In this document: one piece after another, positions 39,921 through 48,895 of the stretch
How the letters are laid out: every line of letters begins with the position of its first letter
Position numbering within the stretch: position 1 is the stretch's first letter
NCBI RefSeq assembly: GCF_011302915.1
Contig: NZ_CP049872.1
Coordinates: 372,001 to 436,000 of the forward strand
Source of the DNA: Thermomonas sp. HDW16
GTDB taxonomy: Bacteria; Pseudomonadota; Gammaproteobacteria; Xanthomonadales; Xanthomonadaceae
Direction of reading: 5' to 3'
DNA length: 64,000 nucleotides
Made by a program: the position numbers and the translations under genes
Notes under the pieces: model-generated
Told to the model about the DNA's origin: nothing
The model's database searches: none
The model's input: the letters and a program-made list of their open reading frames with translations, nothing else

Positions 39921-41777
39921 TCACGCTTCGCTGGCCTCGGTTTCTTCGATGTTCAATTCAAGGAACCCGCCAGACTGTCGTTGCCACAGCTGCGCGTACA
40001 GGCCGCCACTCGCCAGCAGTTCTTCGTGCGTGCCCTGTTCGACGATATGGCCGCTGTCCATCACCACCAGCCGATCCATCGCCGCGATGGTGGACAGCCG
40101 ATGCGCGATCGCGATCACCGTCTTGCCCTGCATCAGCCGGTACAGGTTCTCCTGGATCACCGCTTCCACTTCCGAATCCAGCGCCGAAGTCGCCTCGTCC
40201 AGTACCAGGATCGGTGCGTTCTTCAGTAACACCCTCGCAATCGCGATGCGCTGGCGCTGTCCGCCGGACAGCTTGACCCCGCGTTCGCCGACCTGCGCGT
40301 CGTAACTGCGGCGGCCCTTGGCATCCACCAGCTCGGCGATGAAGCCGTCGGCATTGGCCTGCCGTGCGGCTTCGATCATCTCCGCGTCGCTGGCGTCGGG
40401 GCGGCCGTACAGGATGTTCTCGCGCACCGAGCGATGCAGCAGCGACGTGTCCTGCGTCACCACGCCGATCTGCGCGCGCAGCGAATCCTGCTGCACGCTG
40501 GCGACGTCCACGCCATCCACGGTGATGCGCCCGGCTTCGACATCGTGGAAGCGCAGCAGCAAATTCACCAGCGTCGACTTGCCCGCACCGGAACGGCCAA
40601 CCACGCCGATCTTTTCGCCGGGCTTGATGTGCAGGTCCAGGTGCTCGATCACGCCGCCGCCCTTGCCGTAGTGGAACGCCACGTCCTGGAAGCGCACGTC
40701 GCCGGCCACACGTGGCAGCGCGGGCGCGCCGGGTGCGTCGTCCACCGTCGGCGGCAGCGAGATCGAACTGATGCCGTCGTGCACGGTGCCGATGTTCTCG
40801 AACAGCGCGGACAGCTCCCACATGATCCAGTGCGACATACCCAGCAAGCGCAGTGCCAGCGCGGAGGAGACCGCGACCGCGCCGACGCTGACCTGCCCAT
40901 CCAGCCACAGCCAGATGCCCAGTCCGCCCACCGCCGCGAGCAGCATCATGTCCAGCGTGTACAGCACGCCGTGGACGATGGTGCCCAGGCGCATCTGTCG
41001 GTAGACGGTCTGCAGGAAGCCATCCATCGCTTCGCGTGCGTAGGCCTGCTCGCGCTGCGAGTGTGAGAACAACTTGACCGTGGCGATATTGGTGTAGCTG
41101 TCGACGATGCGCCCCGTCATGGTGGAGCGCGCATCCGCCTGTTGTTGCGAGATCTTGCCCATGCGCGGCACGAACCAGCGCATCAGCAGGGCGTAGCAGC
41201 ACAACCAGCCGGCGAACGGCAGCATCAGCCGCCAATCCGCGGAGGCTGCCACCACCAGCGTGCCGCCGAAATACACCACTACGTAGTTGCCGATGTCGAG
41301 CAGCTTGACCACGGTTTCGCGCACGGCCAGCGAGGTCTGCATCAACTTGGTGGCGATGCGCCCGGCGAATTCGTCCTGGAAATAGCCCATCGACTGCCGC
41401 AGCAGGTAGCGATGTACGTTCCAGCGGATCCGCATCGGGAAATTGCCCAGCAGGGTCTGGTGCTGCACGGTGGAATTCAGCCAGACAATCAGCGGCAGGC
41501 CCAACAGGATCAGTGCCGCCATCCAGGCCAGGCGTGGTCCTTCGCTCGACAGGAAGTTCGCGGCGCCCAGACTGTTCATGCGATCCACCACGTCGCCGAC
41601 ATAGGCGTACAACGACACCTCTGCGATGGCGATCAAGGCGGTGGTGATCGCCATGAGCAGCAGCCACGGTTCCGCGCCGCGCGTGTAGTGGCGGCAGAAC
41701 GCATACAGGCTGGTCGGCGGCTGCGTGGGTGGGGCGTCGGGGAAGGGAGCAAGGCGGGATTCGAACCAGCGCAGCAT
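39921..41777 (-). CDS. ABC transporter, fused permease/ATPase (exporter type)
   Basis: 618 residues from the ATG at 41777. The N-terminal type IV exporter domain has six membrane helices (about residues 35-330). The ATPase has Walker A GRSGAGKSTLVN, Q-loop VTQDTSLLHRSVRENILYG, signature KLSGGQRQRI, Walker B ILVLDEATSALDSE and switch His in AIAHRLSTI. It is a homodimeric MsbA/HlyB-like half-transporter; no peptidase or accessory gene is adjacent, so the cargo is unknown. Divergent from polA across 62 bases. Confidence 0.92.
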   Translation of the reverse strand: MLRWFESRLAPFPDAPPTQPPTSLYAFCRHYTRGAEPWLLLMAITTALIAIAEVSLYAYVGDVVDRMNSLGAANFLSSEGPRLAWMAALILLGLPLIVWLNSTVQHQTLLGNFPMRIRWNVHRYLLRQSMGYFQDEFAGRIATKLMQTSLAVRETVVKLLDIGNYVVVYFGGTLVVAASADWRLMLPFAGWLCCYALLMRWFVPRMGKISQQQADARSTMTGRIVDSYTNIATVKLFSHSQREQAYAREAMDGFLQTVYRQMRLGTIVHGVLYTLDMMLLAAVGGLGIWLWLDGQVSVGAVAVSSALALRLLGMSHWIMWELSALFENIGTVHDGISSISLPPTVDDAPGAPALPRVAGDVRFQDVAFHYGKGGGVIEHLDLHIKPGEKIGVVGRSGAGKSTLVNLLLRFHDVEAGRITVDGVDVASVQQDSLRAQIGVVTQDTSLLHRSVRENILYGRPDASDAEMIEAARQANADGFIAELVDAKGRRSYDAQVGERGVKLSGGQRQRIAIARVLLKNAPILVLDEATSALDSEVEAVIQENLYRLMQGKTVIAIAHRLSTIAAMDRLVVMDSGHIVEQGTHEELLASGGLYAQLWQRQSGGFLELNIEETEASEA

Positions 41778-41839
41778 CAGGACAACTCGATGGAAGCAGG
41801 ACGCCATTGTGCCAGCGGGTCGGCGCGTAGAATCGCCGC

Positions 41840-44608
41840 ATGGCCAAGCTCGTTCTGATCGACGGATACAACTACCTCTATCGCGCCTTCCACGCGTTGC
41901 CACCGCTGAGCAATGCCGCCGGCGAACCGACCGGTGCACTGTTCGGCATCGTCAACATGCTGCGCGGACACCTGAAGGAGCAGCCGGAGTACATCGGCTT
42001 CGTGATGGATGCGCCGGGCAGGACCTTCCGTGACGACCTGTACGCCGACTATAAGGCCAACCGCGCGCCAATGCCGGATGAATTGCGCGCGCAAATCGAG
42101 CCGATGATGGAAATCGTGGCGGCACTCGGCCTGCCGATCCTGCGCGTCGAAGGCGTGGAGGCCGACGACGTGATCGGCACGCTGGCGGTTCGCGGCGCGG
42201 CCGAAGGCATCGACGTGATCATCTCCACCGGCGACAAGGACATGGCGCAGCTGGTGCGCCCGCATGTGTCATTGGTCAACACCATGAGTGGCGGCAAGCT
42301 GGATTCCGATGCGGCCGTGATCGAGAAATTCGGCGTGCGCGCCGACCAGATCGTCGATTACCTGGCGCTGATGGGCGACAAGGTCGACAACATCCCGGGC
42401 GTGGAGAAATGCGGACCGAAGACCGCCGCCAAATGGCTGGCCGAGTACGACACGCTGGATGGCGTGATGGCGCATGCCGATGCGATCAAGGGCAAGATCG
42501 GCGACAACCTGCGCGGAGCGCTGCCGCGGCTACCGCTGAACCGCACGCTGACCACCATCAAGACCGATGTGGCGATGGCGCAGGGGCCGAGCGACCTGGC
42601 GTTGCGCGAACGCGATGCCGATGCCTTGCGCACGCTGTACACGCGCTACGGCTTCAACCAAGCGCTGAAGGAACTCGACGGCGGCGCGGCAAGTGCATCA
42701 ACGACAGGCGAGAAGGAGCCCGGCGTGGCGCGCGGGAGCGGTTTCGTCGCGCCAGCAGCCACTGCGGCGCAAACCGACATCGACCCGGCCTTGTCCGCCC
42801 CCGGCGAATACGAATGCGTGCTCACCACTGCGCAGCTCGATGCGTGGGTGGCGAAGTTCCGCGAGGCCGATGAATTCGCTTTCGATACCGAAACCGATTC
42901 GCTGGATCCGATGCGCGCCAACCTGGTCGGCATCAGCCTGTGCGTGGAGCCAGGCAAGGCTTGTTACATCCCGCTGGCGCATAGCGCACCCGGCGTGGCC
43001 GAGCAGTTGTCGAGTGCGACCGTGTTGGACGCGCTGCGGCCGTTGCTGACCGATCCATCGAAGAAGAAACTCGGTCAGCACGGCAAGTACGATATCCATG
43101 TGCTGCGCCGCCACGGCGTCGACCTGCAGGGCTATGCCGACGACACCATGCTGGAAAGCTTCGTGCTGAATGCCGGGATCGCGCGCCACGACATGGATTC
43201 GCTGGCGTTGCGTCATCTCGGCTACCAGACCGTGAAGTACGAGGACGTGGTCGGCAAGGGCGCGAAGCAAATCGGCTTCGCCCAGGTCGCGCTGGACGAT
43301 GCGACCCGCTACGCGGCGGAAGACGCCGACATCACCCTGCGCCTGCATCGCACGATGTTGCCGAAACTGGAAGCGGTGCCGAGCTTGCTGTCGGTCTATC
43401 GCGACATCGAGATGCCGCTGGTACCGGTACTGGCACGGATCGAAGCCAACGGCGTGATGATCGATGCCGACGAACTGCGCCGGCAGTCCGCCGAACTATC
43501 ACGGCGGATGCTGGCCGCGCAGCAGAAGGCGACCGAACTCGCGGGCCGCAGCTTCAACCTGGATTCGCCCAAGCAGCTCGGCGCGTTGCTGTTCGATGAA
43601 TTGAAATTGCCGGCGTTGGTGAAAACGCCTAGCGGCGCACCCTCGACCAACGAGGAAGCGCTGGAGGCGATTGCCGACCAGCACGAACTGCCGCGCATCA
43701 TCCTGGAATATCGTGGCCTGGCGAAACTGCGCAGCACGTATACCGACAAGCTGCCGGAGATGGTGAACCCGGATACCGGCCGCGTGCACACCAGCTACCA
43801 CCAGGCCGGTGCTGCCACCGGGCGGCTGTCTTCGTCCGATCCGAACCTGCAGAACATCCCGATCCGTAGCGAGGAAGGCCGGCGCATCCGCACCGCCTTC
43901 GTCGCGCCCAAGGGACGCAAGCTGGTGGCCTGCGACTACTCGCAGATCGAGCTGCGGATCATGGCGCACCTGTCCGGCGATCCGGCGCTGGTGCGGGCGT
44001 TCGAAAGCGGCGCGGACATCCATCGCGCGACAGCGGCGGAAGTATTCGGAAAATCACTGGACGAAGTGACGGCGAACGAGCGTCGTGCGGCCAAGGCGAT
44101 CAACTTCGGCCTGATGTACGGCATGGGCGCGTTCGGCCTGGCGCGGCAGTTGGGGATTTCGCGTGGCGAGGCGCAGGACTACATCGCGCTGTACTTCAGC
44201 CGCTATCCCGGCGTGCGCGACTTCATGGAACGCACCCGCGAACAGGCGCGCGAACAGGGCTACGTCGAAACCGTGTTTGGCCGTCGACTGGCGCTGGACT
44301 ACATCCACTCGCGCAATGCGGCGCAGCGCGCCGGTGCCGAACGCGCGGCGATCAATGCGCCGATGCAGGGCACCGCGGCCGACATCATCAAGCGGGCGAT
44401 GGTGGACATCGACGCCTGGCTGGCCGGGCAGGGTGGGCGTGCGCTGATGCTGATGCAGGTGCACGACGAACTGGTGTTCGAGGTGGACGAAGCCTTCCTG
44501 CCGACCCTGCTGGACGAAGTGCCGGCGCGCATGGCGGCAGCGGCGGAATTGCGGGTACCGCTGGTGGTCGATACCGGGGTAGGCGACAACTGGGACGAGG
44601 CGCACTGA
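41840..44608 (+). CDS. polA: DNA polymerase I
   Basis: 922 residues, matching E. coli Pol I (928). An N-terminal 5'-3' exonuclease domain (VLIDGYNYLYRAFHALPPL, STGDKDMAQLV, GDKVDNIPGV) is followed by a proofreading domain with acidic residues in EFAFDTETDSLDP and YAAEDADIT. The polymerase domain has motif A DYSQIELRIMAHLSGD, motif B RRAAKAINFGLMYGMG and motif C MQVHDELVFEVD. It fills gaps and removes RNA primers. In Xanthomonas the sX13 sRNA gene lies directly downstream, and a matching structure is found here. Confidence 0.97.
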   Translation: MAKLVLIDGYNYLYRAFHALPPLSNAAGEPTGALFGIVNMLRGHLKEQPEYIGFVMDAPGRTFRDDLYADYKANRAPMPDELRAQIEPMMEIVAALGLPILRVEGVEADDVIGTLAVRGAAEGIDVIISTGDKDMAQLVRPHVSLVNTMSGGKLDSDAAVIEKFGVRADQIVDYLALMGDKVDNIPGVEKCGPKTAAKWLAEYDTLDGVMAHADAIKGKIGDNLRGALPRLPLNRTLTTIKTDVAMAQGPSDLALRERDADALRTLYTRYGFNQALKELDGGAASASTTGEKEPGVARGSGFVAPAATAAQTDIDPALSAPGEYECVLTTAQLDAWVAKFREADEFAFDTETDSLDPMRANLVGISLCVEPGKACYIPLAHSAPGVAEQLSSATVLDALRPLLTDPSKKKLGQHGKYDIHVLRRHGVDLQGYADDTMLESFVLNAGIARHDMDSLALRHLGYQTVKYEDVVGKGAKQIGFAQVALDDATRYAAEDADITLRLHRTMLPKLEAVPSLLSVYRDIEMPLVPVLARIEANGVMIDADELRRQSAELSRRMLAAQQKATELAGRSFNLDSPKQLGALLFDELKLPALVKTPSGAPSTNEEALEAIADQHELPRIILEYRGLAKLRSTYTDKLPEMVNPDTGRVHTSYHQAGAATGRLSSSDPNLQNIPIRSEEGRRIRTAFVAPKGRKLVACDYSQIELRIMAHLSGDPALVRAFESGADIHRATAAEVFGKSLDEVTANERRAAKAINFGLMYGMGAFGLARQLGISRGEAQDYIALYFSRYPGVRDFMERTREQAREQGYVETVFGRRLALDYIHSRNAAQRAGAERAAINAPMQGTAADIIKRAMVDIDAWLAGQGGRALMLMQVHDELVFEVDEAFLPTLLDEVPARMAAAAELRVPLVVDTGVGDNWDEAH

Positions 44609-44760
44609 CGCCCGCTGACGGGCTATCCAGGAACAAACGAAAGTCGTCCTGCAGCGCGGCTTTCACTAGCCTTGCCGGGGCGATGAATCATTCCTGAACC
44701 CAACAGTTTTTTAACCCGAATCTTCACGAACCATCCAGCTGGAAAGTGGTCATATCACTC

Positions 44761-44886
44761 GCGACAGATGCAATGTCTGTCGCTGATCACTACCCCTCCC
44801 CTGGTGTGATCCAGGAACAGTCCGGTTCTCCCCAACCGGCGTTCCAAGCCCGGCCCCGCAGTCCCCCCTGGCTGCGGGGCTTTTTT
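44761..44886 (+). ncRNA. sX13-like small regulatory RNA
   Basis: Between polA and the DUF421 gene four hairpins follow one another: stem 44761-44768/44776-44783; stem 44785-44790/44806-44811 with a loop holding CCCCTCCCC; stem 44822-44827/44834-44839 with loop CTCCCC; and terminator stem 44853-44861/44872-44880 with loop TCCCCCCTGG, then six T's. C-rich single-stranded loops, the polA-downstream position and the length (about 115-125 nt) are those described for sX13 of Xanthomonas, an Hfq-independent sRNA whose C-rich loops pair with G-rich mRNA ribosome sites and which affects virulence and growth genes. The 5' end is not exact; a weak CATATC (44751-44756) may be the -10. Confidence 0.8.
44853..44886 (+). 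terminator. Terminator of the sX13-like RNA
   Basis: Perfect nine-base stem (GCCCCGCAG / CTGCGGGGC) with a ten-base C-rich loop followed by TTTTTT at 44881-44886. Confidence 0.9.
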
Positions 44887-44997
44887 ATGTGCCGCCTTTG
44901 GCGACGCATAAAAACCCAAAGTTCGCTGCGCAAACTTTGGGCCCCGGCTAGTGCTTCCAATCCCTGCCCCTTCGGGGCGCCCCCTTACCAAGGGGGC
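44886..44997. repeat. Cluster of four inverted repeats between sX13-like RNA and DUF421 gene
   Basis: Four hairpins fill about 110 bases: 44886-44910 (TATGTGCCGCC/GGCGACGCATA, one mismatch and one G-U, loop TTT); 44915-44941 (CCCAAAGTT/AACTTTGGG, perfect, nine-base loop); 44966-44978 (GCCCC/GGGGC, loop TTC); and 44979-44997 (GCCCCCTT/AAGGGGGC, perfect, loop ACC). There is no coding frame with a ribosome site. They could be a REP-like intergenic element, processed structures of read-through RNA, or a leader of the DUF421 gene. Confidence 0.6.
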
Positions 44998-45048
44998 TTG
45001 CCTTCCGTGTGGGAATATCGCGGTCGAGAGATCACCTGGGGAATCCCG

Positions 45049-45615
45049 ATGTCCGAGTTGTTCCAGTTATCCGCGCCGTGGTGGGTGTTCGTGCTGCGGG
45101 CGACGGCGATCTATGTCCTGGTGATGGTGTTGGTTCGCCTGTCCGGCAAGCGGGCGGTGGGGCAGTCCACGCCGTTCGACCTGGTGATGCTGATCCTGAT
45201 CGGCAATGCGGTGCAGAACGGGATCAATGGCGGGGACAACTCGCTGACCGGGGCGCTGATCATGGCGACCACGCTGATCGTGTTGAATTACGGGGTGGCG
45301 TACGTCACCTCGCGCAGTCGCCGCGTGGAGAGGCTGGTGGAGGGTGTGCCGGTGGTATTGGCGCGGGATGGCAAGGTGTTCGAACGAGTGCTGCGCCAGC
45401 AACTGGTGAGTTTTGCCGATTTCCACAAGGCCTTGCGCCAGCATGACGTGGTGTCGATAGACGACGTCGCACTGGCATTGCTGGAGACCAACGGCACCAT
45501 CAGCGTGGTGCCGCGGGAGGATGGCGGTGAAGAACGCGCCGCGCGCTACCTGGCTTATTTCAAGGGGGCGTCGCCCGCCTCGCCTTCTGACAGCCAATCG
45601 CGCGGCAGCAAGTAG
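45049..45615 (+). CDS. DUF421 (YetF-like) membrane protein
   Basis: 188 residues from the ATG at 45049 (GGGGAAT upstream). The frame is open 101 codons further up, but that part overlaps the sRNA and hairpins and is not coding. Three membrane helices ([55 protein letters not shown]) precede the conserved DUF421 core, [34 protein letters not shown] and [15 protein letters not shown]. The Bacillus family member YetF and the sporulation-type YrbG are thought to be involved in membrane stress; here the function is unknown. Its last 61 bases overlap the 3' end of convergent hemF. Confidence 0.88.
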   Translation: MSELFQLSAPWWVFVLRATAIYVLVMVLVRLSGKRAVGQSTPFDLVMLILIGNAVQNGINGGDNSLTGALIMATTLIVLNYGVAYVTSRSRRVERLVEGVPVVLARDGKVFERVLRQQLVSFADFHKALRQHDVVSIDDVALALLETNGTISVVPREDGGEERAARYLAYFKGASPASPSDSQSRGSK

Positions 45616-46496
45616 TCGGCCAATCGCGCCTCGTCGCTGCCGGCCCCAGGTGTGTAGCCGTATTCCCAGCGCACCAGTGGCGGCAGGCTCATCAGGATCG
45701 ATTCGGTGCGCCCGCCGCTCTGCAGGCCGAACAGGGTGCCGCGGTCGAACACCAGGTTGAACTCCACGTAGCGGCCACGGCGATACAACTGGAACTGGCG
45801 TTCGCGATCGCCGTAAGGCGTGTCCTTGCGGCGTTCCAGGATCGGCAGGTAGGCGTCGAGGAAACCATCGCCCACCGCGCGCATATAGGCGAAGTCCGTA
45901 TCGAAATCGCCGTGCAGGTCGTCGAAGAACAGGCCGCCGACGCCGCGCGTCTCGTTGCGATGCTTGAGCAGGAAATACTCGTCGCACCAGCGTTTGTGCG
46001 CGGCGTAGCGCTCGGCGCCGCCGAACGGTTCGCACAGGTCGCGCGCGGTCTGGTGCCAATGCCGCACGTCTTCGTCGAACGGATAGAACGGGGTCAGGTC
46101 GAAGCCGCCGCCGAACCACCACGCCACCGTTTCGCCATCACGTTGGGCGCGGAAGTGACGCACATTGGCGTGGGTGGTGGGCAGGTAGGGATTGCGCGGG
46201 TGGAACACCAGCGACACCCCCACCGCGCGCCATGAGGCGCCGGCCAGTTCCGGCCGTGCCGCGCTGGCGGAGGGCGGAAGCTTGGTACCGGAGACATCGG
46301 AGAAGCCGATCCCGGCCTGTTCGAACACCGCGCCATCGCGCAGGATGCGGGTGCGTCCACCGCCGCCTTCGGCGCGCGTCCAGTGGTCTTCGACGAAGCG
46401 TGCGCTGCCATCTGCCGTTTCAATCGCGCTGCAGATGCGATCCTGCAGGACGGTCAGGTAAGCGCGGACGGTGTCGATGTCGGGGATCTGCGTCAT
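45555..46496 (-). CDS. hemF: Oxygen-dependent coproporphyrinogen III oxidase
   Basis: 313 residues from the ATG at 46496. Signatures of aerobic Hem[21 protein letters not shown] (split as [14 protein letters not shown] and TTHANVRHF), [34 protein letters not shown] and [19 protein letters not shown]. It decarboxylates coproporphyrinogen III to protoporphyrinogen IX using oxygen. The anaerobic radical-SAM type (HemN) is excluded by the sequence. It overlaps the DUF421 gene at its 3' end by 61 bases, and hemY ends 103 bases upstream on the same strand. Confidence 0.97.
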   Translation of the reverse strand: MTQIPDIDTVRAYLTVLQDRICSAIETADGSARFVEDHWTRAEGGGGRTRILRDGAVFEQAGIGFSDVSGTKLPPSASAARPELAGASWRAVGVSLVFHPRNPYLPTTHANVRHFRAQRDGETVAWWFGGGFDLTPFYPFDEDVRHWHQTARDLCEPFGGAERYAAHKRWCDEYFLLKHRNETRGVGGLFFDDLHGDFDTDFAYMRAVGDGFLDAYLPILERRKDTPYGDRERQFQLYRRGRYVEFNLVFDRGTLFGLQSGGRTESILMSLPPLVRWEYGYTPGAGSDEARLADYLLPRDWLSEGEAGDAPLK

Positions 46497-46599
46497 GCGC
46501 GCATTGTAAGTGCGCGCTGCACGGGCCGTTCCCGGCCCGTCGGCCTGCATGCCGGCGGGCGTTCGCAGGCTCGCAGCTAACGCTGCTCGAAACCCCTGC

Positions 46600-47850
46600 T
46601 CACCCCTTCAGTCGCGGCGTCCCGTGTTCGTCGCGTTCCTCGATGGCGGCGGTGTCGGCGATCTGCTGGCGCAAGTCTCGGCCCGGCAGGTCGAGCAAGG
46701 CTTCACCACGTTGGCTACGCAACGCATTGGCATAGGCCAGACGAGCGCGGGTTTCATCGCTGGTATTCATCGCACCGTTGCCCAGCGCTTCCCAGGCCGG
46801 TGCGCCCGCACCTTGCGCGATGGCGCGATGCAGCCAACTGTCGGCTTGTGGCCACTGGCCCTGTGCCTGGGCGATGTTGGCCGCGGCGAGCAGCAAAGCC
46901 GGGCTGGAGGGGTGCGCGGGCAACCAGCGCTCGACCTGCGCACGCCGATGTTCCAGTCGGGAGACCGGCAGTGAGCCGTACAACCCGATCAAGCCTTCAT
47001 CCCATTGCGCATCCAGTGCCTGTTCGATGCTGCGGGTGGCCGCTTCGTCCCAGCGCAGCGCGGCGGCGCGTTGCGCATAGGCGGCGACCACACCCGGGGT
47101 GGTGCGCAAGGCCTGCGGCAAGGCATCCCAACGATCCGCAAGTGCGTTCGCATCGCCCGCCTGCTGCAGGGATTGCGCGGCCCACTCGGCCTGCAGCGCG
47201 TCGAGTTGTGCGGTTGGCAGCGCCTGTTGTTGGCGCAGCGCGCCAAGCAGGCCATAGGCCTCATCGCTACGCCCGGCGGCGGCCAGTGCCTGTGCCCGCA
47301 AGCGCAAGCCGCGCGGCGACAGCGGCTGCGCCTTCGGTGCATCCAGCGCGGCGACGGCGGCATTCGCATCGCCGCGTGCCAGTGCCTGCTGGGCCAGCAA
47401 TACCGCCTGCGTACCGGCGTGGCGTTCGCCCAGCGCCTCGGCATGCGCGGCTGCGGCGGCATCGTCGCCACGCGCCTGCGCGGCGCGTGCGGCGTGGGCG
47501 CGCGCCACGGCCTCGGCATCGCCACTGTCGGCAGCCTGCTTCAACAGTTGTTCGGCGCGTGCGTATTCACCGCGCTGGTAGGCCCCGAGGCCATCGGTCA
47601 GCTTGGCCCGGGCTTGCCGTTCGCGGTGCCGTTTCCAGGCGCGGAACGGCAGGCGCAGCAGGGTCCAGGCCAATACGAGGACGAACAATCCGGCGAGCAG
47701 GATGCCGATGCCGGCGGCGACGCTGGTGGTGTAGTCGGTGCCGCGGTAACGCACCAGCACATAGCCGGGATCCTGCAGCAGTACCTGCGCCAGCAGTGCG
47801 CCGAGCACCGCCAAGACCAGCCAGAACAACACGCTGCGGAACAGGTTCAT
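46600..47850 (-). CDS. hemY: HemY-type TPR membrane protein of the hemDXY cluster
   Basis: 416 residues from the ATG at 47850. The HemY_N domain has two membrane helices ([40 protein letters not shown]) with the conserved [15 protein letters not shown] loop. The remainder is a set of tetratricopeptide repeats ([38 protein letters not shown]). The name hemY is positional; this is not the Gram-positive protoporphyrinogen oxidase. Recent work in E. coli links it to heme enzyme complexes and c-type cytochromes, but the exact function is debated. The stop codon is 67 bases before the hemX start region on the same strand. Confidence 0.92.
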   Translation of the reverse strand: MNLFRSVLFWLVLAVLGALLAQVLLQDPGYVLVRYRGTDYTTSVAAGIGILLAGLFVLVLAWTLLRLPFRAWKRHRERQARAKLTDGLGAYQRGEYARAEQLLKQAADSGDAEAVARAHAARAAQARGDDAAAAAHAEALGERHAGTQAVLLAQQALARGDANAAVAALDAPKAQPLSPRGLRLRAQALAAAGRSDEAYGLLGALRQQQALPTAQLDALQAEWAAQSLQQAGDANALADRWDALPQALRTTPGVVAAYAQRAAALRWDEAATRSIEQALDAQWDEGLIGLYGSLPVSRLEHRRAQVERWLPAHPSSPALLLAAANIAQAQGQWPQADSWLHRAIAQGAGAPAWEALGNGAMNTSDETRARLAYANALRSQRGEALLDLPGRDLRQQIADTAAIEERDEHGTPRLKG

Positions 47851-47917
47851 GCGGCCTCCGACCGTTGGTGACATGCAGATAGCATCGCAAGCGCGATGCA
47901 ATCGCGGCGTGAGCGCG

Positions 47918-48892
47918 TCATTGCCCGCGCAGGGCGCGCAATTGCTGCAGCGTGCTGCCGGATAGCGGCGAATCCACGCGCAGCGGCAAAGCCTTGAGCT
48001 CGGCCACGATGCGCTGCTTCTGCGCCAGCCCCGGCGAACCCGCCAGCAGGCGCTGCAGGCCGGCATCGATACGTACCAACGCAACATCCAGTGCGGCATC
48101 GTCGCGACGCTCGATCGCCGCGCGCGCCAGCGTGGCTTCGACTTGCAGCATGGCGAGCGCGGCTTCGCGGTCCGGGCGTTGTTCGATGCCGGCACCTGCG
48201 GTGGGCCGTGCACGGATCACCCGCGCCAGCAATCGTTCGTACCACGGTGCGCGAGCATTGCCTGCCGCGGCAGTGGCCGGCACTGCCTGCAAGCCGGCCA
48301 ATAAGGTCCCCAGCAAGGTATTGGCGCGAACGCGCGGATCCGCGCCCAGCGCTTCCATCGCGGCCTGTTCCTGCGCCAGCGTCTGCCGCAGGCTGAGATA
48401 GGCGGGATCGTCGATGCCGGCCAGCAATGGCGCGGCCAGTGACAGGGCACGCCGCGCGCCGTCGATGTCCTCGGCCAGCAGCAGGCGTTGCTGGCCGATG
48501 CCCAGCAACAGTTCGATCTCGTCCAGCCGCAGCGATTGCGCGCCGTGGCGATCGGGATCGGCCAGTTTCGACACGCTGTCTTCCAGCAGTGCCGCGCGCT
48601 GGCCGATGCCGAGCAGTTCGTCGCGCAGCACCCGGTTGGTCGCTTCCGCCTGCTGCAGGCGTTGCGCTTGTGCCTGCTGCGCGCTGCGCAGCGCATCGAT
48701 GCGCGCCTGCTCCGCTTCCTGCAATTGCAGCGTCTGCGCGTTGATGCGCGCCTGTTGCGCCCGCCACTGCTGCCAGCCGTACCAGCTGGCTGCGCCCAGC
48801 ACGATGGCGAACAGCAACAGCCACAACAGGCCGCCGGCGCGGGAACGCCTTGGCGGAGCGGAAGGAGTGGGGGATGTGGCGTTCACGTGCAA
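47918..48892 (-). CDS. hemX: HemX-type membrane protein (uroporphyrinogen-III C-methyltransferase-like)
   Basis: 324 residues. A short cytoplasmic N-terminus and one membrane helix (GLLWLLLFAIVLGAASWYGW) are followed by a glutamine-rich coiled coil (QTLQLQEAEQARIDALRSAQ) and a helical domain with LRLDEIELLLGIGQQRLLLA, the conserved HemX block. Many databases call this family a uroporphyrinogen-III methyltransferase, but it lacks SAM-binding motifs and is better regarded as a structural or assembly partner of heme enzymes. It starts three bases after the hemD stop, so both are in one operon, followed by hemY. Confidence 0.92.
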   Translation of the reverse strand: MHVNATSPTPSAPPRRSRAGGLLWLLLFAIVLGAASWYGWQQWRAQQARINAQTLQLQEAEQARIDALRSAQQAQAQRLQQAEATNRVLRDELLGIGQRAALLEDSVSKLADPDRHGAQSLRLDEIELLLGIGQQRLLLAEDIDGARRALSLAAPLLAGIDDPAYLSLRQTLAQEQAAMEALGADPRVRANTLLGTLLAGLQAVPATAAAGNARAPWYERLLARVIRARPTAGAGIEQRPDREAALAMLQVEATLARAAIERRDDAALDVALVRIDAGLQRLLAGSPGLAQKQRIVAELKALPLRVDSPLSGSTLQQLRALRGQ

Positions 48893-48895
48893 ATG

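Noticed and set aside
44610..44623. GCCCG-CTGA-CGGGC hairpin directly after polA as terminator
   Set aside because: Five-base stem without a T-run; too weak to call.
44746..45048. N-terminal extension of the DUF421 protein
   Set aside because: The stretch contains the sX13-like RNA, its terminator and four hairpins; the ribosome site and family start are at 45049.
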